Origin: CAZDVQ01 sp964508975
GTDB taxonomy: Bacteria; Bacteroidota; Bacteroidia; Chitinophagales; Saprospiraceae
DNA length: 56,528 bases
Reading direction: 5' to 3'
NCBI GenBank assembly: GCA_964508975.1
Contig: CAZDVQ010000025.1
Coordinates: 1-56,528 of the forward strand
Part shown: one piece after another, positions 50,588-56,528 of the stretch
How the letters are laid out: each line of letters begins with the position of its first letter
How positions within the stretch are numbered: position 1 is the stretch's first letter
Notes under the pieces: generated by a model
What the model saw: the letters and a program-made list of their open reading frames with translations, nothing else
Databases searched by the model: none
Told to the model about the DNA's origin: nothing
Translations under genes and position numbers: made by a program

Positions 50588-52633
50588 CTAGTCAAGCGCT
50601 TTTTGGGTATTGAGGTATAGCGCCACTTGCGAGCGGATGGCTTTTTTGCCTTTGGGCCTGAGTGCGTTGCTTTGTGAGCCATCTAATATCCTGGCTTTCA
50701 CGTTGTCTTGCCACTGGATGTGGAGGAAATGGAGTACCTCTGTCTTGAGTTTTTCCTCCATTACCGGGAAGGCGCACTCGATGCGGTGATGCAGGTTGCG
50801 GCCCATTAAATCGGCGGAGGAGAGTAGCAGGCGGTCGCTGTCCTCGAACTTGAAATAATACACCCTGGCGTGCTCCAAATAACGGTCGATGATGCTAATG
50901 GCCTCAATATTAGGACTTAACGCTGGGTTCAAGCAACAAATACCGCGCACAATGAGCTTGATTTTAACGCCTGCCTCGGCAGCTTCGTACAGTTTGTCAA
51001 TGACATGTACTTCTTCAATACTGTTCAGCTTTAGCGTGATTTCGGCCACTTGACCAGCCTGCGCCCGCATGGTAGCTTCCTCGATAAATTGGATGAGCTG
51101 ATCATACATATTGATTTGACCAACCCACAAGTGCTTGAATGCAATACGGGGCAAAACGCCGGTTTGCAAGAATTTGAAAACGCGTTCAACCTCCAGCGAA
51201 ATCTCGTTATGCTGGGTGAACAAGCCGAAATCGGCGTATATCTTTGCTGTCGTTTCGTTAAAATTGCCCGTGCTCATGTAGGTGTAACGCACGCGTTTGC
51301 CTTGCTCTAAACGGATTACCTGCGCCAGTTTGCTGTGAACTTTCAAGCCTGGGAAACTGTAAAGAACTTGCACGCCGTGGCGCTCCAGTTCCTCGGCCCA
51401 TTGTAGGTTGGCCTCCTCGTCGAAACGGGCCTTAACCTCCACGAAAGCCAGTACTTTTTTGCCCAACTTGGCGGCCTTGATCAAGGCTTCCATAATGCGC
51501 GACTGGCGCGCCACACGGTATTGTGTAATCCGAATTTCGCGCACTTGTGGGTCGAGCGCGGCCTGCTCGAAGAACATGGCCACGGGATCGTACTTTTGAT
51601 ATGGGAAACTCAGGAGGATGTCGCCCTGGGCTTTGATGGTATCTAGGATGCCTGTATTACCCGCAAATAATGGGTGGTTTACAGGTGGTTGTGGGGTATC
51701 TTTCAGGTCGGCCCGACCAAAATCAGGGAAGCCAAACAGGTCGGCATTGTTGTGGTAGGTGCCTTCTGGGATAAGGTCTTCCTTGTTGGTTTTAAATATT
51801 TCGCCGAGCAGCTTGAGCAGCTTCGACGGCATGGAACGGTCGTATACAAAACGGGTAGCCGGACCAGCATTACGCTTGGCTAGGCCTTCTTTTATCTTGG
51901 CGATAAGGTCGCCCGAGTATTCATCTGTGATGTTTAGCTCGGCATCGCGGGTGAGTTTAAATGAGTAAGCGCCTTTTACGGTGTAGCCTGGAAACAAGTC
52001 GTTCAACATGAAACGCACCAAGTCATCGAGGAAAACCACTAGGTTTTGCTCGCCTGGCACCACGATAAAACGCCCCGTATCTTTAGATGGGATGCGCACC
52101 ACGGCGTATTTTTCTTTGCTCGACTTAGGTTCTTGCAAAATGACCGCTAGGTACAAAGAGCCGTTGATCAAAAAAGGCCTAATTTTCTGTTTAACCAGCA
52201 AAACGGGCTGAACATAGGGCGCAATCCTATCTGAAAAGTACTTTCGTAAAAATGCTTGTTGGTTGGTATCCAGCTCTGAAGGGGCCGCCACGTAAATACC
52301 TTCTTTGCGCAAGCTGGGCAATAATTGCTGGTGAAAGATAGCGCTAAAGTGTTGCGCTTGCTCATTCACGGTAACCAGCAATTTACCCAACACGAGGGCC
52401 GGGTTGAAGTCGATGGTTTTTCGCTCCTTTTTATCCAAACGGATGAGCGAGCGCAAGGTGGCTACCCGCACGCGGAAAAACTCGTCCATGTTCGACGAGT
52501 AGATAGCCAAGAACTTAACCCTTTCCAACAGGGGAACTTCTGGGTTTTCAGCTTCTTGCATCACCCGGTGGTTGAAACTCAACCAGCTAATATCGCGGTA
52601 AATGTATTTGGTGGGCTGTTCCTGGGGACTCAT
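50588..52633 (-). CDS. ppk1: polyphosphate kinase 1
   Basis: A 681-residue enzyme that reversibly polymerises the gamma-phosphate of ATP into polyphosphate. N-terminal YRDISWLSFNHRVMQEAENP and SSNMDEFFRVRV are typical. The catalytic His lies in GLKVHSKLAQV (the autophosphorylated His of the family), followed by YMSTGNFNE. The second conserved His region is LMGRNLHHRIECAFPV. The start is the ATG at 52633, which overlaps the mutA-like stop as TGATG, indicating translational coupling. An upstream GTG would add nine residues. A single ppk1 in an operon with a B12-enzyme subunit is unusual. Confidence 0.96.
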   Translation of the reverse strand: MSPQEQPTKYIYRDISWLSFNHRVMQEAENPEVPLLERVKFLAIYSSNMDEFFRVRVATLRSLIRLDKKERKTIDFNPALVLGKLLVTVNEQAQHFSAIFHQQLLPSLRKEGIYVAAPSELDTNQQAFLRKYFSDRIAPYVQPVLLVKQKIRPFLINGSLYLAVILQEPKSSKEKYAVVRIPSKDTGRFIVVPGEQNLVVFLDDLVRFMLNDLFPGYTVKGAYSFKLTRDAELNITDEYSGDLIAKIKEGLAKRNAGPATRFVYDRSMPSKLLKLLGEIFKTNKEDLIPEGTYHNNADLFGFPDFGRADLKDTPQPPVNHPLFAGNTGILDTIKAQGDILLSFPYQKYDPVAMFFEQAALDPQVREIRITQYRVARQSRIMEALIKAAKLGKKVLAFVEVKARFDEEANLQWAEELERHGVQVLYSFPGLKVHSKLAQVIRLEQGKRVRYTYMSTGNFNETTAKIYADFGLFTQHNEISLEVERVFKFLQTGVLPRIAFKHLWVGQINMYDQLIQFIEEATMRAQAGQVAEITLKLNSIEEVHVIDKLYEAAEAGVKIKLIVRGICCLNPALSPNIEAISIIDRYLEHARVYYFKFEDSDRLLLSSADLMGRNLHHRIECAFPVMEEKLKTEVLHFLHIQWQDNVKARILDGSQSNALRPKGKKAIRSQVALYLNTQKALD

Positions 52634-53718
52634 CAAATCGTATTTTGAAAGTTTTTCCACGCTTTTTTAGCCAAAGCATCGGTCAATTGCTCCAGGTAGT
52701 AACTGCCCGCCGCTGCATCGCGCAACTGGTCGAGGTGCGACTCGAAGCGCAACAAATGGTGTACATTACGGGCTATGCGCGATTCAAACACTTCATTTGC
52801 ACCGGGTTGAACGGTTAAGCTATCGGCGGTGCCAATCGTCCCGGCGAGTGCTTGGACAGCCGCTGCGACCATATTTTTGTGTGCATCGGCTCCAAAGGTA
52901 TTACTGGTGTAAACGGCTAGGTAGGGTTGGCTGTCGGCGTCGGTTTGCCAAGCGTTGAAATACAATTTCGAAAGATGTCGCCAGGCCCTCAACTTGGCTA
53001 TTTCGGCGTAGAAGTTATCGCCGATTGCAAATTTAAACTCGGTTTGCTGGGCAATGTCAGCTGGTTTAAGGCCACGTTGTTCCAGGGCTAGTACCAGTTC
53101 GTTCAAGTTGCGCAAGGCGAAGCTAAGCTGCTCGCTCCCGTGGCGGTCGTTCATGCTGCGCACGTCAATGACCACGAGTTTAAACTTGGGCAAGTGTTGT
53201 CGGGCGTATAGAATGCAATCCACCAGCTTGTCATAATCGCTGTGGAACATGATACTGCCGTATGCTTCGGTGTTTTTGCCTTGGGCTTGTAGCCATTGGT
53301 ACAAGTGTTCCAAGAAGCCTTTGGGTTGTTTATCGAGTGCTGTGCCACAGAACGAAAGTTCTACCATTTCAGGGAACACACCTTCTAGTACGCTTGAAAG
53401 GCTATCGAAACTATGCTCGAAGGAAAGCTCCAATGATTCAGCGCCTTGGTTCAAGGCTGCTTTTACTTGGGCTTGGGCAGAGGCTGGATTATCGTTGACC
53501 AAAACCTGCTCACGGAAAGCCCATGACTGTTTAACGGGGATGGCGCTATTTTGGCTCCAGGTATCGGCTTGTTGGCTGTAAAAAGGCGCCAAAACGATAC
53601 CGGGTTCTACTTCCCAGTTCAAGGCGTTGAGCTCGGTACCTTTTAATTCTTTCTCTATCTGTTTGATCCAGGCGCTGGTTTCCAGCACGGGGAACTCTGC
53701 TAAAATGTCGTTAGGCAT
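52633..53718 (-). CDS. mutA: methylmalonyl-CoA mutase small subunit-like protein (short)
   Basis: A 361-residue protein matching the TIM-barrel part of the small (MutA) subunit: WIKQIEKELKG, GAESLELSFEHSF, the FNAWQTDADSQPYLAVYTSN region and the C-terminal GSYYLEQLTDALAKKAW. The B12-binding domain is absent, as expected for MutA. It also stops directly after the GSYY helix, where homologues usually go on for ~80 or more residues, so it is either a short clade-specific form or a truncation. The catalytic large subunit mutB is not in the window. It carries a promoter box at 53742-53749 and is translationally coupled to ppk1. Confidence 0.88.
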   Translation of the reverse strand: MPNDILAEFPVLETSAWIKQIEKELKGTELNALNWEVEPGIVLAPFYSQQADTWSQNSAIPVKQSWAFREQVLVNDNPASAQAQVKAALNQGAESLELSFEHSFDSLSSVLEGVFPEMVELSFCGTALDKQPKGFLEHLYQWLQAQGKNTEAYGSIMFHSDYDKLVDCILYARQHLPKFKLVVIDVRSMNDRHGSEQLSFALRNLNELVLALEQRGLKPADIAQQTEFKFAIGDNFYAEIAKLRAWRHLSKLYFNAWQTDADSQPYLAVYTSNTFGADAHKNMVAAAVQALAGTIGTADSLTVQPGANEVFESRIARNVHHLLRFESHLDQLRDAAAGSYYLEQLTDALAKKAWKNFQNTI

Positions 53719-53741
53719 AGGTGCAATGCGGTTGTTGGACG

Positions 53742-53749
53742 CAAATATA
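53742..53749 (-). promoter_or_regulatory. Bacteroidota -7 promoter box for mutA-ppk1
   Basis: The minus strand reads TATATTTG (full TAnnTTTG match) 24 bases before the mutA-like ATG. Confidence 0.55.
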
Positions 53750-53798
53750 AAGCATCGCCTACGATTTTCAATATTAAATCTTTCGGGGAGGGCGCTAG

Positions 53799-54632
53799 CT
53801 AGAACTCTTTCAGGAGTGAAGCGGCTTGATGCGCGTATGGGCTTGAACTGCTAAACTGGATTTCGGTCAAGATTTTTTTAGCACTTTTCCGTTCGCCATT
53901 TTTCAAGAGCAAGAGGGCTTTATACCAAGATGCTTTGTCGATAAGTGCTACATCTGCGGTTACGGCAAGCAATTCGTCAAAACTCTTGATGGCCGCAAAT
54001 TCATCTTCGAGGCCTATTTTGCAGATAGCTTCAAAGTATAAAGCTTGCTGTTCGGCGAGCTTGGCCGTTTTGTTGGCCCTAAATTTTTCAAACAATTCTA
54101 AGGCTTGGCTATAGCTGCCGAGGGCATAGGCATCGTAAGCCTTGGCAAAATAATCGCGACGTTCTTGGCTTAGGCCATCCAACACCTTAGAGTCGAAGGG
54201 CAAGCTCGCGTTCGATTCACCGCCGTTGCGCATGGTTTGTACATCGGGGTTATAATACGTCGCGAAGAGTTCAGCGTTTGATTTACCAGCGTTCAAGTTC
54301 ATGTACATGGCAGTGCCAGCAACGGCAAAAACCAATACAGCGGCAGCATACTTGGCAAATTTAGGCCAGAAAGCTACCTTTTTAGGGCTTTGAGCCAAGG
54401 CAAGTGGTGTGTCGGTAGCTTTGGCCTCGGTTTCCCACTGTTTTACATTATCTTGGAATTTGTGCCACATGTTGGCACGCATACCTTCCAGTATTTTGGC
54501 GTAATCTTGAACAGCTTCGGCCAGTGCAGGATCGGCTTGCATGTGTTGCTCAAAGGCTATACGTTCCGCGTCCGCCATCTGGTCGTTCAGGTAGCGTTCT
54601 ATGGTTTCAATCAGAATTACGTCGTGGTCCAT
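53799..54632 (-). CDS. probable membrane anti-sigma factor with TPR-like C-terminus
   Basis: A 277-residue protein; the ATG at 54632 is preferred, since the frame further upstream runs into the sigma-factor 3' region. The N-terminus (MDHDVILIETIERYLND, EQHMQADPALAEAVQDY) matches the zinc-less anti-sigma helix bundle. A single transmembrane helix (about 92-112, YAAAVLVFAVAGTAMYM) follows. The C-terminal periplasmic part (about 150-277) has TPR-like repeats (YALGSYSQALELFEKFR, DKASWYKALLLLKNGERKSA). The gene lies 50 bases after the ECF sigma gene on the same strand, so it likely inhibits that sigma factor. Confidence 0.82.
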   Translation of the reverse strand: MDHDVILIETIERYLNDQMADAERIAFEQHMQADPALAEAVQDYAKILEGMRANMWHKFQDNVKQWETEAKATDTPLALAQSPKKVAFWPKFAKYAAAVLVFAVAGTAMYMNLNAGKSNAELFATYYNPDVQTMRNGGESNASLPFDSKVLDGLSQERRDYFAKAYDAYALGSYSQALELFEKFRANKTAKLAEQQALYFEAICKIGLEDEFAAIKSFDELLAVTADVALIDKASWYKALLLLKNGERKSAKKILTEIQFSSSSPYAHQAASLLKEF

Positions 54633-54682
54633 TTGTAAGGTCTTTGTTGTTCGTAATGTCGCGAAACGACAATCCCGAACAA

Positions 54683-55252
54683 TTAAGATTGCATTTCTTG
54701 AAGGATTTCCCTCATTTTTTGTAGGCAGAGGCACTTGCGTTTCCGCACTACTCGTTCATCGCTGTAATTCATGGCCGCGACTACCTCCTTGGTAGATTGA
54801 CCTTGAATGTACATGAGTTCGAGGAGCGTTTTGCAAGGCTCACCAATTTTATCCAACAACTGGCTAACGAGTGCTTGGTTGTGGGCGGCTTCATACTTGT
54901 CAATAATCGAGTTGTCGTAGTTCAGGTCTTGAACTGGTTGGTCATCAATCGACACGGTTTGGCGTTTCTTGATATCCCGGAATTTTTCCCTGAACACGTT
55001 TTTCCCGATCGCAAAAATGTAAGTGCGCAAGGAACTGGTCAAATTATTCAGCTTGTTTTCACGCACGTTAAAGTAAAAAATCGTGAAAGCCTGCTGGAAT
55101 ACGTCGATCGCGTCATCTTGGTCACACTCATAGAGTTTCACAGCCCAACTTACAAAGGGCTGTCTCAACTCGTGATACAGTTCTTGCGCAAGCTTTTGAT
55201 CACCTGCCTTCAATCGTTCGAGCACACGGTTGTTGTCCGATGCGTTCTCCAT
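54683..55252 (-). CDS. ECF-type RNA polymerase sigma factor
   Basis: A 189-residue sigma-70-family protein with region 2 (about 15-85; DDAIDVFQQAFTIFYFNV, LRTYIFAIGKNVFREKF) and region 4 (about 120-180; LLELMYIQGQSTKEVVAAMNYSDERVVRKRKCLCLQKM). There is no region 1.1 or 3, as in ECF factors. It is followed by a membrane-bound anti-sigma-like gene. The regulon is unknown. Its own promoter has no full TAnnTTTG box in the first ~100 bases, so it may be autoregulated from another motif. Confidence 0.92.
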   Translation of the reverse strand: MENASDNNRVLERLKAGDQKLAQELYHELRQPFVSWAVKLYECDQDDAIDVFQQAFTIFYFNVRENKLNNLTSSLRTYIFAIGKNVFREKFRDIKKRQTVSIDDQPVQDLNYDNSIIDKYEAAHNQALVSQLLDKIGEPCKTLLELMYIQGQSTKEVVAAMNYSDERVVRKRKCLCLQKMREILQEMQS

Positions 55253-55393
55253 TTATATACTTTTTAGGGTTTTCGTTACCGCCAGCACAATAATTTTATG
55301 GACGATACTTAAAACTGGGGGTAAAAATAGTTTTTTTTCTGGTCACAAGGCATTTTCAACCGTATGAAACGTCGATACATTTTTTTTATTATA
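55253..55393. other. upstream region of the ECF sigma gene
   Basis: AT-rich, with several T and A runs. No recognisable promoter box, terminator or gene. Confidence 0.4.
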
Positions 55394-55500
55394 TTTTGGG
55401 GCCTTCGGCGCGGCGCGCCGCCGCTACGTTCCGCGGCTCGCTATCGCTCGGCCCCTGCGGGTCTGGCGCGTTGCGCCACCGCTTCACATCGCTAGGCCAA
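55394..55500 (-). repeat. GC-rich dispersed element GCR15
   Basis: On the minus strand: GCCTAGCGATGTGAAGC, hairpin GGCGCAACGCGCC, hairpin CCCGCAGGG, GGGCCGAGCGATAGCGAGC, hairpin GGCGCGCCGCGCC, end AAGGCCCCAAAA. It sits between divergent genes. Confidence 0.9.
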
Positions 55501-55584
55501 TGATTTAGAGCAGAGTGCAGATAGCAGAGTGGGAGAGATTTAAAGCCGTACAGTACAATTTAAACCACATGTAGACTGGCAATT

Positions 55585-55620
55585 AATCAGCACATTAGCA
55601 CATCAATAATTAGCACATCG
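55585..55620. repeat. short dispersed AGCACATTAGCACATC repeat, copy 3
   Basis: AATCAGCACATTAGCACATC followed by AATAATTAGCACATCG, almost identical to the copy at 44263. Confidence 0.85.
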
Positions 55621-55648
55621 CAAGGCTGCACCGCAGCCGAGCAATTTG

Positions 55649-55656
55649 TATATTTG
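55649..55656 (+). promoter_or_regulatory. Bacteroidota -7 promoter box
   Basis: TATATTTG (full TAnnTTTG match) 21 bases before the ATG of the last gene. Confidence 0.55.
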
Positions 55657-55676
55657 CCGCTCAAACCCTCCCGCTC

Positions 55677-56369
55677 ATGCTAAAATATATCGGTAAATAC
55701 GGTTTCGAGTTCCTCTCCATCTTCGTGGCGGTGGTATCGGCTTTTGCCTTGAACAGCTGGAAAGAAGGCCGCAACGATTTTCAGGCCGAACAAAAAATAC
55801 TCCTCGAAATCCGCAACGGCCTCCGTAAGGACACCCTCGATATACGCGGCAACATTGAGGGCCATAAGCAAGGTATAGAGTCCATCAGGTTTTTCCGGAG
55901 ATGTATCACGCTTGACAACCTGGACTCCATCAAACAGGATTCCTTGTCGATGTACTACCTTGGCCTTACCCGCGATTTTATCGCCGTGCTCAATACTTCC
56001 GGCTTTGAAGCGCTCAAGTCTAAAGGTTTAGAAATCATCTCCGACGACTCGCTCCGCGCCAAAATCATCGACCTGTACGAGTTCGATTACAAAATCCTCA
56101 AGGAAATGGAAGAGGATTACGACGAGATGAACTTCCACGCCAACTATTTCCCTACCTTGAATGCTATCTTGGTGCAGTACCTGGTATTCGACAACAAAGG
56201 CAACCTTGTGGGCCTCAACACCAAGCCTAAAATCAGTGAATCAGACCGGAAAATAGTGCAAAGTCTCTTTTTGAAAATGCAGCTTAACCGCATGTACATG
56301 ATTTACTACTACAATGGCGTGCTCGACAAAATCAGGAAGCTAGATCGTTTGATCAAGGGGGAGGGGTAA
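55677..56369 (+). CDS. small membrane-anchored protein of unknown function
   Basis: A 230-residue protein with one N-terminal transmembrane helix (about 8-27, GFEFLSIFVAVVSAFALNSW) followed by a long, charged, mostly helical part (EQKILLEIRNGLRKDTLDI; LKEMEEDYDEMNFHANYFP). It resembles the common Bacteroidota group of short membrane proteins that begin with a TM helix ending in NxW and then predicted coiled coil (DUF6090-like). That assignment is from memory and unverified. It has its own promoter box and no partner before the window ends. Confidence 0.75.
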   Translation: MLKYIGKYGFEFLSIFVAVVSAFALNSWKEGRNDFQAEQKILLEIRNGLRKDTLDIRGNIEGHKQGIESIRFFRRCITLDNLDSIKQDSLSMYYLGLTRDFIAVLNTSGFEALKSKGLEIISDDSLRAKIIDLYEFDYKILKEMEEDYDEMNFHANYFPTLNAILVQYLVFDNKGNLVGLNTKPKISESDRKIVQSLFLKMQLNRMYMIYYYNGVLDKIRKLDRLIKGEG

Positions 56370-56370
56370 C

Positions 56371-56474
56371 CGCGTTAGCTGGCCAGAGGGCCGCGCCGTA
56401 GGCGCGGGTGCGAAGCACGGAGCGAATAGCGAACCCCGGCGGACAGCGGCGGCGCGAAGCGGCGCAACGCCCAA
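56371..56474 (+). repeat. GC-rich dispersed element GCR16
   Basis: CGCGTTAGCTGGCCAGAGGG, hairpin CCGCGCCGTAGGCGCGG, GAGCGAATAGCGAACC, end GCGGCGCAACGCCCAAAA. It is most similar to the copy at 23099-23207 and runs straight into the terminal ATGAAATG repeat. Confidence 0.85.
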
Positions 56475-56528
56475 AATGATGAAATGATGAAATGATGAAA
56501 TGATGAAATGATGAAATGATGAAATGAT
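56474..56528. repeat. 8-bp tandem repeat at the right window end
   Basis: ATGAAATG-type units, the same as at the left end and in the same orientation. It probably marks an assembly break. Confidence 0.95.

Noticed and set aside
1..56528. The window as a complete circular plasmid or phage because its ends match
   Set aside because: Only a short tandem repeat is shared, and the gene content is chromosomal housekeeping with no replication, partition or phage structural genes.

Overview
The window looks like a chromosomal contig from a member of the Bacteroidota, probably of the Saprospiria type (inferred from gene content, not tested). Three things point there. Many secreted proteins end in type IX secretion (T9SS) C-terminal sorting domains. 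There is a CarboxypepD_reg/TonB-dependent receptor. At least a dozen start sites are preceded by the Bacteroidota -7 promoter box TAnnTTTG. Housekeeping genes (ftsK, tig, clpP, pyrE, gpsA, hemJ, psd, ppk1) argue against a plasmid or phage. No rRNA, tRNA, CRISPR array, integrase or transposase gene was recognised.

Layout. 1-5.4 kb: repeats, a membrane protein, ftsK and a T9SS-exported CotH-like protein. 5.3-6.3 kb: a repeat-filled gap with a MITE-like element. 6.3-13.1 kb: a GNAT acetyltransferase and a two-gene PstB/PstA-like ABC module, divergent from a beta-helix lipoprotein and a TonB receptor, with a Pho-box-like direct repeat between them. 13.3-19.3 kb: a helix-hairpin-helix/outer-membrane barrel protein, a polyprenyl synthase, and a response regulator next to a degenerate hybrid histidine kinase. 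19.4-23.0 kb: NUDIX, pyrE, lolA, desaturase. 23.3-33.4 kb: four large T9SS-type secreted proteins; three share a nearly identical 341-residue C-terminal module on unrelated N-terminal domains. 33.4-37.8 kb: gpsA-hemJ, an unknown protein, a Bax-inhibitor-like protein. 37.9-44.1 kb: an exported TPR-CHAT protein, clpP, tig. 44.3-56.4 kb: a DnaQ/GIY-YIG fusion, a VapBC-like pair, psd, a CPBP protease, a COG0523 GTPase, an orphan membrane protein, a mutA-ppk1 coupled pair, an ECF sigma/anti-sigma pair, and a small membrane protein.

The most striking non-coding feature is a family of about 16 GC-rich elements (called GCR here), roughly 100-240 bp, spread through the gaps. They share an end reading TTTGGGC (or GCCCAAA) and a core of short 3-nt-loop hairpins. 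Hairpin arms change between copies while keeping base pairing. One copy overlaps the 5' end of a gene. Three other small inverted-repeat elements occur, one of which sits at gene 3' ends in all three of its copies.

Functionally, the window combines cell-division/envelope upkeep (FtsK, LolA, Psd, GpsA, HemJ), protein quality control (trigger factor, ClpP), surface and nutrient-uptake functions (T9SS cargo, TonB receptor), phosphate/polyphosphate themes (Pst-like module, PPK1) and signalling (pseudo-hybrid kinase, ECF sigma). All functional names come from motif and family recognition by eye; no database search was run.
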